DNA of 64,000 bases from Novosphingobium sp. EMRT-2 (GCF_005145025.1 NZ_CP039695.1:2413501-2477500); one strand, 5' to 3'; numbered from the stretch's first letter, positions 1 through 9,577 are shown. The notes: a model not told the origin generated them from the sequence alone. A program made the numbers and translations.

Positions 1-102
1 ACGCAGGCGCGCAGCGTGACCGCGCGCTTTCCGCTGCTGGCCCGGCAGACCGCGACGTACCGCGAGGGATCGGGCTGCGTGCTCCAGCCCTGGAACAACT
101 GA
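1..102 (+). CDS. C-terminal fragment, possibly a serine hydrolase (beta-lactamase family)
   Basis: An open frame runs in from the left edge and ends at TGA 100-102, giving 33 residues that end in YREGSGCVLQPWNN. The YRxGxGC stretch resembles, from memory, a conserved region in class C beta-lactamase-like serine hydrolases of sphingomonads, but the active-site part lies outside the window, so the family is a guess. The gene converges on mnmA with only 12 bases between the two stop codons. Confidence 0.45.
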   Translation, partial: TQARSVTARFPLLARQTATYREGSGCVLQPWNN

Positions 103-114
103 TCCGGAACCGCG

Positions 115-1272
115 TCAGGCCGCATCCTGCCAGCGGCCGGTTTCGGCGATCCAGCCGCCGCCGACCACCCGATCGCCGGCATAAAGGACCGCCGCCTGCC
201 CCGGCGCGACGCCGTATTCCGGCTGCAGGAACCGGATGGCGGTGTCCGCACCCTCTCCGAACGGCCCTTCCAGCACTACCGGCACCGGCTTGGCCAGCGA
301 CCGGACCTTGGCGGTTAGCGGCGTATCCTGCGGCAGGGGTCCGACGCGGTTGGTCTCGACGATTCGCGCGCGGCCGACGGCGAGCATGGCCTTCGGCCCC
401 ACCAGCACGCGCCGCAGCGGCGCATCGAGCGCGGTGACATAGAGCGGTTCGGGCTGGCCGCCGATCTCCAGCCCGCGCCGCTGGCCGACCGTGTAATGGA
501 TGATACCGCGATGCTGGCCGAGCACTTCGCCGGTGGCAGCATGGACGATCTCGCCCGGCGCGTCGCCTTCGGGGCGCACCGAACGCACGACGCGCGCGTA
601 ATCGCCATCGGGAACGAAGCAGATGTCCTGGCTGTCGGGCTTGGCCGCGACGCCGAGGCCCAGTTCGGCGGCGATCCGGCGCGTTTCGGTCTTCGGCAGG
701 CCGCCCAGCGGAAAGCGCAGGAAGGCGAGCTGCTCCTCGGTGGTGCCATAGAGGAAATAGCTCTGGTCACGCGCGGGATCGAGCGCGCGGCGCAGTTCCG
801 GCCCCGCCGCGCCGATCACGCGGCGTACGTAATGCCCCGTCGCCAGGCAGTCCGCGCCCAGTTCGCGCGCCATCCGCAACAGGTCGGTGAATTTCGGCCC
901 CATGTTGCAGCGGATGCAGGGAATCGGCGTGCGACCGGCCAGATAATCGTCGGCGAATCGCTCGACCACGTCCTCGCGAAAGCTGGATTCGTGATCGAAC
1001 ACGTAATGCGCGATGCCCAGCCGGTCGGCCACGGCGCGCGCGTCACGGATGTCGTCACCCGCGCAGCAGGCGCCCTTGCGCCCCGTGGCGGCGCCGTAAT
1101 CATAGAGCTGCAGCGTCACGCCGATCACTTCGGCACCGCTGGCGGCGGCGAGGCCCGCCACGACCGAGCTATCCACGCCGCCCGACATCGCCACGACGAT
1201 CCGCCGCGCGTTCAACGGCTGCGGCAGATCAAAAAAAGTAGCGTAATCGTAAACGGAGGAAAGACTGGCCAT
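115..1272 (-). CDS. mnmA: tRNA-specific 2-thiouridylase MnmA
   Basis: Cytoplasmic enzyme that installs the 2-thio group on U34 of the Lys, Glu and Gln tRNAs, using sulfur relayed from a cysteine desulfurase. The PP-loop SGGVDSS is at residues 30-36. The two catalytic cysteines are visible: C122 in CIRCN and C218 in SQDICF, followed by PDGDY. At 385 residues it is slightly longer than the E. coli protein. I start at the ATG at 1272, which has GGGACGG just upstream; an ATG at 1284 and a GTG at 1290 are in frame and would add 4 or 6 residues. It is transcribed alone and converges on the preceding fragment. Confidence 0.95.
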   Translation of the reverse strand: MASLSSVYDYATFFDLPQPLNARRIVVAMSGGVDSSVVAGLAAASGAEVIGVTLQLYDYGAATGRKGACCAGDDIRDARAVADRLGIAHYVFDHESSFREDVVERFADDYLAGRTPIPCIRCNMGPKFTDLLRMARELGADCLATGHYVRRVIGAAGPELRRALDPARDQSYFLYGTTEEQLAFLRFPLGGLPKTETRRIAAELGLGVAAKPDSQDICFVPDGDYARVVRSVRPEGDAPGEIVHAATGEVLGQHRGIIHYTVGQRRGLEIGGQPEPLYVTALDAPLRRVLVGPKAMLAVGRARIVETNRVGPLPQDTPLTAKVRSLAKPVPVVLEGPFGEGADTAIRFLQPEYGVAPGQAAVLYAGDRVVGGGWIAETGRWQDAA

Positions 1273-1451
1273 GCGCCGTCCCATAAGCACATTTGCGGAG
1301 GGAATGCAGGAAAAATGCGCAATTCCCGGCCGTGCCCCGCCGATGTGCCGGACGATGGCAGCAATTAATTGCCGCCAGAATGGCTATTCCTAACTCTTGG
1401 TAAAGGCGGCCTTTACCGTCCCTTATGACTGCCCGGGGTAGAGACCCGCTC

Positions 1452-1787
1452 ATGGAAATGGGATTCAACGATATCCGGCCACCGGGTGATTCGTGCCTTG
1501 TCGAAAGCGGGGGCCAGGGCGAACGCCTGCGTCCGCTCGGCTGGCACGAACTGTGCGCGCGTCTGGTCGCGGCGCAGGATCTGCGCAAGGCGGTGAAACA
1601 GGCGTTGCCCAGCAGCACCACGCTGCAGGGTGCTGCCAGCTTTCACGGGCTTGCCGCAAGCCTCCTGACGGCCGGCGAAAATACTGAAATTCCCGTTAAC
1701 CCAACCCGTTCAACGAATGGCAAAGCGGAAGGAGGAACATTGCCGGCGAAGCAAACGCCGCCCTCCCCCCCTGTCGAGCCGAGCTGA
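1452..1787 (+). CDS. Small conserved-looking hypothetical protein upstream of sciP
   Basis: A 111-residue frame starting MEMGFNDIRPPGD that ends 15 bases before sciP. It has a central helical-looking stretch (WHELCARLVAAQDLRKAV) and a motif VNPTRSTNGKA near the C-terminus. I have the impression that similar small proteins occur in other sphingomonads, which cannot be confirmed here. No signal peptide or membrane segment is evident. The ribosome-binding site is weak and the reverse strand is also open, so coding status is moderate. If real it probably shares a transcript with sciP. No function is proposed. Confidence 0.5.
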   Translation: MEMGFNDIRPPGDSCLVESGGQGERLRPLGWHELCARLVAAQDLRKAVKQALPSSTTLQGAASFHGLAASLLTAGENTEIPVNPTRSTNGKAEGGTLPAKQTPPSPPVEPS

Positions 1788-1802
1788 TCGACGAGTATTG
1801 CC

Positions 1803-2102
1803 ATGATCGAGAACCAGAAAATCAGACCGGCGCAAGTTATCGGACCTCTCGGCGAACCGCTGACGGTCGATAGCCTGCCGCCCCCCAACACCAAGCGCTG
1901 GGTGGTCCGGCGCAAGGCCGAAGTCGTGGCCGCCGTCAATGGCGGGCTGCTGACGATCGACGAAGTGTGCGAACGCTACAGCCTGACGATCGAGGAATTC
2001 GCCTCGTGGCAGCGGGCGGTCGACCGCTCCGGCATGCAGGGCCTGCGCGTCACGCGCATCCAGCACTACCGCGATCTGTACGAGCGCCAGCTCAAGTATT
2101 GA
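1803..2102 (+). CDS. sciP: SciP-like CtrA inhibitor (DUF1153)
   Basis: A 99-residue protein, mostly one DUF1153 domain with a predicted helix-turn-helix. Diagnostic segments are LPPPNTKRWVVRRKAEVVAAV (given in part: LPPPNTKRW and RRKAEVVAAV), LLTIDEVCERYSLTIEEF and the C-terminal ITRIQHYRDLY-like region. In Caulobacter, SciP binds the master regulator CtrA and represses CtrA-activated promoters in G1 cells; the same role is inferred here. The length is typical. A hairpin terminator follows at 2127-2163, so this is the end of its transcription unit. Confidence 0.93.
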   Translation: MIENQKIRPAQVIGPLGEPLTVDSLPPPNTKRWVVRRKAEVVAAVNGGLLTIDEVCERYSLTIEEFASWQRAVDRSGMQGLRVTRIQHYRDLYERQLKY

Positions 2103-2126
2103 CGCTTCCTACCGGTTATCCACGGG

Positions 2127-2163
2127 CAGCCGCTCCTGTTTTCAGGGGCGGCTGTTTCCGTTT
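2127..2163 (+). terminator. Rho-independent terminator after sciP
   Basis: A 12-bp stem (2127-2138 with 2143-2154, one G-T wobble) closes a TTTT loop and is followed by TTTCCGTTT. It lies 25 bases after the sciP stop. The surrounding 352-base gap (2103-2454) otherwise holds only the promoter and palindromes described for the next operon. Confidence 0.75.
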
Positions 2164-2371
2164 GGGCGGTGCTTCGGCCAAGCCGGGATCGCGCGCGCGT
2201 GCTGCGACGATGAATAATGGCGCGGACAGTCCCCGCTAGCGGATGGGACCGGTCCACAACGGCGGAATGCCTTCAAGGGCATGGATCGTTCTTCGTCGAG
2301 CCAGAATTGCCACTCGTCGTTTCGACGTCTATTGCCATGAACAAAGGTGCCAAGCTTGCGCGGACGGCCTG

Positions 2372-2401
2372 CTTGCGGCCACTGCCATACACGTATAATA
2401 C
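2372..2401 (+). promoter_or_regulatory. Candidate promoter with overlapping palindromes for the RND operon
   Basis: A perfect TATAAT hexamer lies at 2394-2399, with CTTGCG at 2372-2377 as a 16-base-spaced -35. Two short palindromes overlap the -10: ATAC-AC-GTAT (2387-2396) and GTAT-A-ATAC (2393-2401). This is the arrangement expected of a repressor operator on a multidrug efflux promoter. No TetR or MarR regulator gene is adjacent, so the cognate protein is unknown. Confidence 0.5.
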
Positions 2402-2454
2402 ACCTTGGTTTGAAGGAAGGGGCAGGTCTCCCCGGCCACCGTGGAGACCGACGC

Positions 2455-3711
2455 GTGAAAACGATGAACTACGAAACCAGCATCAGTGCGGACATGAACG
2501 ACGCCGGCCGGCAGGCGGATGCCGCCGATGCGGGTGTCGCGTCGGGGTACATGGAAGTCGGGCGGACCGGCGGCGGATGGTCGCGCGGCCGCGTGCTGCT
2601 GGTCGTGGCGCTTGTCCTGCTCGCGCTGGGCGGCGCCTACTACTTCAAGCACCACAACGCGGCAGCGACGGGCGATGCGGCGCAGAGCGGGGCGCAGGCG
2701 CAGACGGTTACGGTCATCACGCCGGGCATGACCTCGGTGCAGGGCACCATCGTTGCCAGCGGCACGATCGCCGCGCGGCGCGAGATGCCCGTCGGCGTCG
2801 CCGGCGAAGGCGGCAAGGTGGCGAGCGTGCTGGTCGACGCGGGCGACTGGGTGCAAGCCGGGCAGGTTCTGGCGGTCATCGACCGGTCGGTGCAGGCGCA
2901 GCAGGTCGAAAGCCAGGCCGCCAACGTGGAAGTGGCCGCTGCCAACGCGCGGATCGCCCAGTCCAATCTCGATCGCGCGCTCAAGCTGGTCGACAAGGGC
3001 TTCATTTCCAAGGCCGACGTCGATCGCTTGACCGCCACGCGCGATTCGGCGGTCGCGCAAGTGCGCGTGGCGCAGGCCACGCTGGGCCAGTTGCGCGCCA
3101 GCACCGCGCGGCTCAACATCCTGGCGCCCGAAGCGGGCCTGGTGCTGACGCGTGGCGTGGAGCCGGGGCAGGTGGTCAGCAGCGGCAGCGGCGTGCTGTT
3201 CCGCATCGCCAAGGGTGGCGAACTGGAAATGCAGGCGCGTCTCGCCGAAGCCGACATGGCCAAGCTGTCCGTGGGCGTCAGCGCCGACGTGACGCCGGTG
3301 GGCACGGCCACGCCGTTTACCGGCCAGATCTGGCAGTTGGCGCCGACCATCGACGCGACCACGCGCGAAGGCATCGCCCGCATCGCGTTGCCCTATAACG
3401 ATGCGCTGCGGCCCGGCGGTTTCGCCAGCGCGACGATTCGCAGCGGCACGGTGACCGCGCCGATGCTGCCCGAATCGGCGATCCTCAACGACCAGAACGG
3501 CGCCTTCGTTTATGTCGTGAACAAGGACAACAAGGTGGAGCGCCGCCCCGTGAAGGTCGGCGATGTGACGGCGGCCGGCATCGTCGTGCGCGAAGGGCTG
3601 AACGGCAGCGAACGGATCGTGCTGCGCGCGGGCGGCTTCCTCAACCCGGGGGACACCGTGCGCCCGGTGGCGGGCGGAACAACGGTAGCCAAGCCGGCCA
3701 CCGGCCACTGA
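2455..3711 (+). CDS. RND efflux system periplasmic adaptor (membrane fusion protein)
   Basis: Links an inner-membrane RND pump to an outer-membrane channel. An N-terminal transmembrane anchor (RVLLVVALVLLALGGAYYF) is followed by a lipoyl/barrel-sandwich region (VDAGDWVQAGQVLAVID), a coiled-coil hairpin (QAANVEVAAANARIAQSNL onward), the second lipoyl half and the beta-barrel. The start is taken as GTG 2455 because GGAG lies 8 bases upstream; ATG 2464 is the alternative. An in-frame ATG at 2347 lies upstream of the predicted promoter and is rejected. The protein is about 418 residues, typical of the family. The permease follows after 16 bases; no outer-membrane channel gene is present. Confidence 0.92.
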   Translation: MKTMNYETSISADMNDAGRQADAADAGVASGYMEVGRTGGGWSRGRVLLVVALVLLALGGAYYFKHHNAAATGDAAQSGAQAQTVTVITPGMTSVQGTIVASGTIAARREMPVGVAGEGGKVASVLVDAGDWVQAGQVLAVIDRSVQAQQVESQAANVEVAAANARIAQSNLDRALKLVDKGFISKADVDRLTATRDSAVAQVRVAQATLGQLRASTARLNILAPEAGLVLTRGVEPGQVVSSGSGVLFRIAKGGELEMQARLAEADMAKLSVGVSADVTPVGTATPFTGQIWQLAPTIDATTREGIARIALPYNDALRPGGFASATIRSGTVTAPMLPESAILNDQNGAFVYVVNKDNKVERRPVKVGDVTAAGIVVREGLNGSERIVLRAGGFLNPGDTVRPVAGGTTVAKPATGH

Positions 3712-3727
3712 ACCGGAGCCCGGCGCC

Positions 3728-6700
3728 ATGAACTTCCGCAACATCTCGGCTTGGTCCATCCGCAACCCGGTGGTCCCCATCGTCCTGTTCCTTGGGCTGA
3801 CGCTGGCCGGGCTGGTCTCGTTCATGGGCATGAAGGTCCAGAACAATCCGGACATCGAGTTCCCGATGGTGATCGTCGAGATCTCGCAACCGGGCGCGGC
3901 GCCGACCGAGATCGAGAACCAGATCACCCAGAAGGTCGAATCCAGCGTTCGCACGATTGCGGGCGTGGATACGATCACCTCGACGGCATCCGAAGGCAGC
4001 AGCCAGACGATGGTCCAGTTCAAGATCGGCACCGATATCAACGCGGCCGTCAGCGAGGTGAAGAACAAGGTCGACCAGGTGCGCGGCGAACTGCCCGACG
4101 GCATTCTGGAACCGTCGGTGTTCAAGGCGGAAACCTCGTCCGATCCGATCGCCTATTTCGCGGTTTCGGCCGACGACATGACGATCGAGCAGCTTTCGTG
4201 GTTCATCGACGATACCGTGGCCAAGCGGCTGCTGGCGCTGCCGGGCATGGCGGAAGTGGCGCGTGCCGGCGGGGTCAACCGCGAAATCGCGGTCACGCTC
4301 GATCCGATGCGGATGAAGTCGCTGGGCGTCACCGCCAACCAGATCAACGCCACGCTGCGCCAGGTCAACCTGAACGCCGCCGGGGGCAAGGCGGAAGTGG
4401 CCGGCGCGCGCCAGTCCGTGCGCGTGCTGGGCAATGCGCGGTCGGCCTTCGACCTTTCGCAGACGCAAATCGCGCTGAGCGGCGGGCGCACCGTGAAGCT
4501 GGCCGACGTGGCCGACGTGCGCGACAGCTACAGCGAAATCACGTCGATCGCCAAGTTCAACGGCAAGCCGGTCGTCACCTTCAGCATTGCCCGCGCGCGC
4601 GGCGAATCCGACGTCAGCGTCTATGACGAAACGGTCAAGGAACTGGCCAAGCTGCAGGCGGAACAGGGCAACAAGGTCCGCTTCCAGCAGCTGTTCAGCA
4701 GCGTGGGCTACACCAAGGACGAATACCGCACCTCGATGTCGTCGATGGTGGAAGGCGCGGTGCTGGCGGTCATCGTGGTGTTCTTCTTCCTGCGCGATTG
4801 GCGCGCGACCATCGTTTCGGCGATCGCCATCCCGCTGTCCGCCATCCCCACGTTCTGGGTGATGAGCCTGATGGGCTTCACACTGAACACCATGTCGCTG
4901 CTGGCGTTGGGCCTGGTCGCGGGCGTGCTGGTGGACGATGCGATCGTGGAGATCGAGAACATCGTCCGGCACATCCGCATGGGCAAATCCGCCTATCAGG
5001 CCTCGATCGACGCGGCGGACGAGATCGGGCTGGCCGTGCTGGCCACGACGTTCTCGATCGTCGCGGTGTTCTTCCCGGTGGCGCTGATGCCAGGCGTTTC
5101 GGGCCAGTTCTTCAAGAACTTCGGCATGACCGTAGTGGTGGCGGTGCTGTTCAGCCTGCTGGTGGCGCGCATGATCACGCCGATGGTCGCGGCCTATTTC
5201 CTGAAAGCGCACGGCCACGCCGAACATGGTGGTGGGCCGTGGATGGACCGCTACATGAAGATCCTGACGTGGTCGCTCGATACCGCGCGCGTGCAGGCCT
5301 ACCTCGCCTCGGTCCGCGCGCGGGGCATCCGTCCCGGCTTCCGCCACTGGACCATGGCGCGCCTGCGCGACCATCGCCTGTGGATGATGGGCATCGGCTT
5401 TGCCGCGCTGCTGCTGACCGGCGTGATGTTCATGGTGATCCCGCAGCAGTTCTTCCCCGATACCGACAACGATTTCAGCACGATCACCATCGACATGGTG
5501 CCCGGCACCACGATCGAGCAGACCGAACAGAAGGTGGACGAGGTGCTGGCGCTGGTGAAGGACCAGCCCGACCTGGGCGTGGCGCTGGAGCGCATCCGCG
5601 AAGGCAACGGCCGCGTGTTCCTCAACTGGAAGAAGGACCGCAAGGAAAGCAGCCTCGACATCGAGCGCAAGCTGACGCCGGTGCTGCAGCAGGTTTCGGA
5701 CGCGCGCGTCAACTTCCAGTCGCAGAACGGTGGCGGCCCCGGCGGCGGATCGGGTCGGCCGATCAGCGTGATGCTGTCCGGCTCCGATCCCGAACTGCTG
5801 CAGAAGACCGCGCAGACGCTGGTTGAACAGATGAGCGGGTTGAAGGAAGTGGTCGCGCCGCGGATCAGCGCGGACCTGCGCCGTCCCGAAATCGTGATTA
5901 CGCCGCACATGGATCTTGCCGCCTCGCTGGGCGTGACCACCCAGGCGCTGAGTCAGGTGATCCGCATCGCCACGCAGGGCGAAATCGACCAGAACAGCGC
6001 CAAGTTCTCGCTGTCCGACCGGCAGGTACCGATCCGGGTGAAGCTGCCGGTCCTGTCGCGCCGCGATCTGTCGACGTACGAGAACCTGCCGGTGCCCACC
6101 GCGTCCGGCGGATCGGTGCCGCTGGCCCGCGTGGCGACGATCTCGTTCGGCTCCGGCCCCACCACGATCCAGCGCTACAACCAGAACCGCCGCGTCTTCG
6201 TTGGCGCGGACCTGCCGCCAGGCGTGGTCAAGGGCACGGCCGACAAAGCGATCAAGAACCTGCCGATCATGCGCAACCTGCCGCAGGGTGTGTCCAACGC
6301 GCCGGCGGGCGAGGACCGCTGGCAGCAGGAAATGCTGAACAACTTCTTCGTCGCGCTGGCCGCAGGCGTGCTGCTGGTGTTCTCGGTGCTGGTGCTGCTC
6401 TACCGCCGCTTCATCTCGCCGCTGGTCAACATGGGCTCGCTGTTCCTGGCGCCACTGGGCGGGCTGCTGCTGTTGCTGGTGCTGGGGCAATCGCAATCGC
6501 TGCCGGTGTTCATCGGCATCCTCATGCTCTTCGGCATCGTCGCCAAGAACTCGATCCTGCTGATCGACTTCGCGATCGAGGAAATGGAAGCGGGCACGCC
6601 CAAGCTGGCGGCGATCCTCGAAGCCGGGCACAAGCGCGCGCAGCCGATCGTGATGACCACGGTGGCCATGGTGGCGGGCATGGTGCCCACCGCGATTTCG

Positions 6701-6919
6701 CTGGGCGGCGATGGCGGCTGGCGCGCGCCGATGGGCACGGTGGTGATCGGCGGGCTGACGCTGTCGACGCTGCTCACGCTGCTGATCGTGCCGGCGGGCT
6801 TCAGCCTGGCCGACGGCGTCGAGAAGCGCATCGGCCCGTGGCTGGGCCGGCGCGTGCTCACTTACGATCCGCATGATCCCCGGCACAAAACCGCCGACGG
6901 AGCGTTACCGGCCGAGTGA
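3728..6919 (+). CDS. RND efflux permease (HAE-1 / AcrB-MdtB family)
   Basis: A 1063-residue proton-driven inner-membrane pump. The first transmembrane helix follows [16 protein letters not shown]; the paired aspartates of the proton relay are visible in [14 protein letters not shown]. Two large periplasmic loops and a second helical bundle beginning near [13 protein letters not shown] give the usual duplicated architecture, and [12 protein letters not shown] marks the TM10 region. A glycine-rich stretch ([12 protein letters not shown]) lies in the second periplasmic loop. The gene is co-transcribed with the adaptor and its stop overlaps the DUF445 start by 4 bases. Substrates cannot be inferred from sequence. 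Confidence 0.95.
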   Translation: MNFRNISAWSIRNPVVPIVLFLGLTLAGLVSFMGMKVQNNPDIEFPMVIVEISQPGAAPTEIENQITQKVESSVRTIAGVDTITSTASEGSSQTMVQFKIGTDINAAVSEVKNKVDQVRGELPDGILEPSVFKAETSSDPIAYFAVSADDMTIEQLSWFIDDTVAKRLLALPGMAEVARAGGVNREIAVTLDPMRMKSLGVTANQINATLRQVNLNAAGGKAEVAGARQSVRVLGNARSAFDLSQTQIALSGGRTVKLADVADVRDSYSEITSIAKFNGKPVVTFSIARARGESDVSVYDETVKELAKLQAEQGNKVRFQQLFSSVGYTKDEYRTSMSSMVEGAVLAVIVVFFFLRDWRATIVSAIAIPLSAIPTFWVMSLMGFTLNTMSLLALGLVAGVLVDDAIVEIENIVRHIRMGKSAYQASIDAADEIGLAVLATTFSIVAVFFPVALMPGVSGQFFKNFGMTVVVAVLFSLLVARMITPMVAAYFLKAHGHAEHGGGPWMDRYMKILTWSLDTARVQAYLASVRARGIRPGFRHWTMARLRDHRLWMMGIGFAALLLTGVMFMVIPQQFFPDTDNDFSTITIDMVPGTTIEQTEQKVDEVLALVKDQPDLGVALERIREGNGRVFLNWKKDRKESSLDIERKLTPVLQQVSDARVNFQSQNGGGPGGGSGRPISVMLSGSDPELLQKTAQTLVEQMSGLKEVVAPRISADLRRPEIVITPHMDLAASLGVTTQALSQVIRIATQGEIDQNSAKFSLSDRQVPIRVKLPVLSRRDLSTYENLPVPTASGGSVPLARVATISFGSGPTTIQRYNQNRRVFVGADLPPGVVKGTADKAIKNLPIMRNLPQGVSNAPAGEDRWQQEMLNNFFVALAAGVLLVFSVLVLLYRRFISPLVNMGSLFLAPLGGLLLLLVLGQSQSLPVFIGILMLFGIVAKNSILLIDFAIEEMEAGTPKLAAILEAGHKRAQPIVMTTVAMVAGMVPTAISLGGDGGWRAPMGTVVIGGLTLSTLLTLLIVPAGFSLADGVEKRIGPWLGRRVLTYDPHDPRHKTADGALPAE

Positions 6920-8256
6920 CGGATTTCTCCGACGATCCGGCGGGGGAGGCGATGCCTCCCCGCGCCTCTTCCCGGACCCGCACGGCCGCGCGCCTGAAAG
7001 GGACACTCCTTCCCGATGATCGGGCCGATGACCGCGCACGTCGGCTGCGCCTGTTCGCGACCGGCCTGCTGCTGATCATGGCCGTGCTGTTTTTCCTCGC
7101 CCGCCAGGCCGAACAGGGCGGCGGACCGCCCGCGTGGGGCTTCCTGCGCGCCTTTGCCGAGGCGGCGATGGTCGGCGGACTGGCCGACTGGTTCGCGGTG
7201 ACGGCGCTGTTCCGGCATCCGCTGGGGCTGCCGATTCCGCACACCGCGATCATCCCGGAAAACAAGGACCGCCTGGCCGATTCGATGGCGGCGTTCCTGC
7301 GCGAAAACTTCCTCACCCCGCAAGTGGTGGCGCGCCGGCTGGCGGGGATGAACGCGGCGGCCATGGCGGGCGGCTTCCTCGCCGATCCGCGCGGCGGAGA
7401 AGGCCGGGTGCGCGCGGGCGCCGCCAATCTCGTGGCCGATGTGCTCGAATCGCTCGATCCGGAAAAGCTGGGCGGCCTCGCCAAGGGGGCCTTGCGCGGC
7501 CAGATCGCGAAGTTCGATCTGGCGCCGCTGCTGGGGCAGCTGCTGGGCGCGATGATCGCCGATGGCCGGCATATGCCGGTGATCGAGGGGCTGGCGCGCC
7601 GCGCGGCGCTGGCGCTGGAAGCGAACGAGGAACTTGTCCGCACCATGATCCACGATCGCGCCAACGCGATCCTGCGCTGGACCGGGCTGGACGAGCGGCT
7701 GGCCAACGGCATTCTCGATGGCCTGTACAAGCTGCTGGCGGAAACCGTGGTGATGCCGGACCATCCGCTGCGCCGGAAGATCGAGGAAGGGCTGGAGCAG
7801 CTGGCGCACGATCTGGTGCACGACGATGCGATGCGGGCGCGGGTGGAGCGCATGAAGGAAGAAGTACTCGCCAATCCCGCCTTTGCTGCCTGGCTCGATG
7901 CCGTGTGGGAACGCGGGCGCGCCGGCCTGCTGAAGGCGGTGCGCCAGCCCGATGGCGTCCTCTCGGGCCAGTTTGGCGCCAGCCTGGGCGAGCTGGGCCG
8001 GGCGCTCCAGCACGACGCGCGGCTGCAACTGCTGGTCAACCGCTTCGCCCGGCGCACGCTGGTAGGCGTGGCAACGCGCTATGGCGGGCAGATCGTGCGG
8101 CTGGTATCGGAAACGGTGCGCCGCTGGGATGCCCGCACCGTGACCGACCGGATCGAGGGCGCGGTCGGCCGCGATCTCCAGTTCATCCGCATCAACGGCA
8201 CGCTGGTGGGCGGGCTGGTCGGTGTTTCGATCCATGCCGTGGACGTGCTGCTATGA
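6916..8256 (+). CDS. DUF445 (YjiN-like) membrane protein
   Basis: A 446-residue DUF445 protein of unknown function. One transmembrane helix (LRLFATGLLLIMAVLFFLA) lies near residues 40-58, followed by the family motif EAAMVGGLADWFAVTALFRHP (partly quoted: VGGLADWFAVTALF) and a long helical region with IIPENKDRLADS. Translation probably starts at GTG 6916, overlapping the permease stop as GTGA, so synthesis is likely coupled to the efflux pump. Whether the coupling reflects shared function or only operon economy is unknown. Its own stop overlaps the next gene as ATGA. Confidence 0.9.
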   Translation: MTDFSDDPAGEAMPPRASSRTRTAARLKGTLLPDDRADDRARRLRLFATGLLLIMAVLFFLARQAEQGGGPPAWGFLRAFAEAAMVGGLADWFAVTALFRHPLGLPIPHTAIIPENKDRLADSMAAFLRENFLTPQVVARRLAGMNAAAMAGGFLADPRGGEGRVRAGAANLVADVLESLDPEKLGGLAKGALRGQIAKFDLAPLLGQLLGAMIADGRHMPVIEGLARRAALALEANEELVRTMIHDRANAILRWTGLDERLANGILDGLYKLLAETVVMPDHPLRRKIEEGLEQLAHDLVHDDAMRARVERMKEEVLANPAFAAWLDAVWERGRAGLLKAVRQPDGVLSGQFGASLGELGRALQHDARLQLLVNRFARRTLVGVATRYGGQIVRLVSETVRRWDARTVTDRIEGAVGRDLQFIRINGTLVGGLVGVSIHAVDVLL

Positions 8257-8798
8257 ACGACGACGAACCCTTCCTGCTGACCGAACGCCTGGCCTTGTGG
8301 AAGCCGCGCGCGTCCGACCGGGCCGAACTGTTCGCGATGGTCGCGCCGCCCGAAGTCCGGCGCTTCCTGGGCGATCGTCCCACGAGCGAGGCGGACGAGT
8401 TCGCACGGCTGATCCGGAACGCCGGAAGCTGGGCGCTCTATGGCTACGGCACGTTCATCTGCCGCGACCGCGCCGACGGCCGGCTGGTGGCGCTGTGCGG
8501 CCTGTTCCATTCGTGGCGCGGCTTCGGCAAGGGGCTGGACGACGCGATCGAGGCGGGCTGGATCGTGGCGCAGCCGGATTGGGGCAAGGGCATCGCCGGC
8601 GAGGCCATGCGCGCCGCGATCGACTGGTTCGACGCCGCGATCGGCCCGCGCCGGATCGCCTGCATGATCGAGGAGGGCAACGACGCCTCGCTCGCGCTCG
8701 CCGCCCGGCTGGGCTTCGTGCGCTATGCCGTGGAGGACATGGGCGAGGAACGCCCGCTGATCCTGCTGGAACGGCTGCCGGAAGGGGTTGCGATTTAG
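8253..8798 (+). CDS. GNAT-family N-acetyltransferase (RimJ/RimL type)
   Basis: A 181-residue acetyl-CoA-dependent acyltransferase. LLTERLALWKPRASDRAELF at the N-terminus is the usual opening of RimJ/RimL-type proteins. The acetyl-CoA loop is WGKGIAGEAMRAAIDW, and the C-terminal strand-helix is NDASLALAARLGFVRYA. ATG 8253 overlaps the DUF445 stop (ATGA), making this the fourth gene of the efflux transcription unit. The substrate is unknown. Confidence 0.88.
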   Translation: MNDDEPFLLTERLALWKPRASDRAELFAMVAPPEVRRFLGDRPTSEADEFARLIRNAGSWALYGYGTFICRDRADGRLVALCGLFHSWRGFGKGLDDAIEAGWIVAQPDWGKGIAGEAMRAAIDWFDAAIGPRRIACMIEEGNDASLALAARLGFVRYAVEDMGEERPLILLERLPEGVAI

Positions 8799-8848
8799 GC
8801 GGCTGTCCGGACACGAGGCTGTCGCTGGGTCTCGGGCATCCCAATCCG

Positions 8849-8954
8849 CGTTCGTCCTGAGCCTGTCGAAGGACACGCGATACGGTTGATCTTGGGTCAG
8901 TTTGCCATGCGAGGCCAGCATCGCGCGCGTCCTTCGACAGGCTCAGGACGAACG
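8849..8954. repeat. Perfect 26-bp inverted repeat (dispersed sphingomonad-type element)
   Basis: Arms at 8849-8874 and 8929-8954 are exact reverse complements and flank 54 bases. The arm core TCCTGAGCCTGTCGAAGGA is a motif I recognise as very common between genes in sphingomonad genomes; this is recalled, not searched. Transcribed from either side it could fold into a long stem. It follows the acetyltransferase stop by 50 bases and may act as a transcript end or nuclease barrier. No transposase is nearby. Confidence 0.85.
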
Positions 8955-9077
8955 GGTGGGGAGGTTTTCAGGACGCTTCCTGTGCCATTGCAAGCGTAGC
9001 TCCGGTAACGTATCATAGCACAGGGATTGATAAATTTTCGCATGAAATAAGTGTGAAAATTTGTAGAGTATAATAAT

Positions 9078-9293
9078 ATGTCTAGAAAATACGATATATT
9101 TTTTATTCTCGTTTGGTTTGTAATTTTCTTTGGTGTTATGTATTTTGCGCAATATTTAATAGATAGATTCTATATATCTGGATTTCCTAAATATGCCATC
9201 GTTTGCTCAATTGCGGGAGTGTGGTATTTGGGAAATGGTCATATTATTCAATTTAGGAAGCAGGCTCGAGAGTCGGAGATCGAGAAAAAATAG
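9078..9293 (+). CDS. Small hypothetical membrane protein in an AT-rich islet
   Basis: A 71-residue frame with two hydrophobic segments (IFFILVWFVIFFGVMYFA and YAIVCSIAGVWYL) and a charged C-terminus ending ESEIEKK. A possible ribosome-binding site GTAGAG lies 8 bases upstream of the ATG. The DNA from about 8990 to 9410 is strikingly AT-rich compared with everything around it, which suggests foreign origin. AT-rich noncoding DNA also tends to translate into hydrophobic residues, so the frame may be fortuitous. The 284 bases that follow (9294-9577) hold no other gene that I can see. Confidence 0.45.
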   Translation: MSRKYDIFFILVWFVIFFGVMYFAQYLIDRFYISGFPKYAIVCSIAGVWYLGNGHIIQFRKQARESEIEKK

Positions 9294-9512
9294 ACTCGAT
9301 TCGATGATCATTTTTAGGAAAGGTTGGGCTGTTTACGCCTGCCGTCAAAATGACCCGTTCGTAACGCTCGTTAAAGCCCTGCCAAACAAGCAAATCGATA
9401 ACACCGTGAAGGATGGTCGCTCACCACTGCCCCTCTCTCCCTTCGCCCACTGATCGTCCCCGGACGGAACCAGACCGTCAAACCGCGCCGAACGCCCCAC
9501 CCCGCCTAAATC

Positions 9513-9526
9513 GTTGCATCTGCAAC
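9513..9526. promoter_or_regulatory. Palindrome upstream of the amidohydrolase gene
   Basis: GTTGCA-TC-TGCAAC is a perfect inverted repeat with a 2-base centre, located 51 bases before the amidohydrolase start. It could be an operator for a dimeric regulator. No known consensus was matched. Confidence 0.3.
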
Positions 9527-9577
9527 CGGAGTCCGCCAGTCTCCGCGCGGGATCGCGCTGGAGACGGGAAAAATAGC

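Noticed and set aside
2116..2124. DnaA-box-like TTATCCACG after sciP
   Set aside because: A single 8-base match is expected about twice by chance in a window of this size on both strands. No cluster of boxes or AT-rich unwinding region is present, so no origin is proposed.
3641..6886. A 1081-codon open frame on the minus strand opposite the RND permease
   Set aside because: Its translation is rich in His, Arg, Gln and Asp without any domain, the usual result of reading a GC-rich gene backwards. The plus strand encodes a complete RND pump.
8799..9577. An insertion sequence or prophage remnant
   Set aside because: No transposase, integrase or phage gene fragment and no target-site duplication is visible. 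The 26-bp repeats are a known dispersed type and do not bound the AT-rich segment.
9413..9577. Longer N-terminus for the amidohydrolase
   Set aside because: The in-frame upstream codons encode a proline/arginine-rich stretch with no homology and would bury the signal peptide that starts at ATG 9578.
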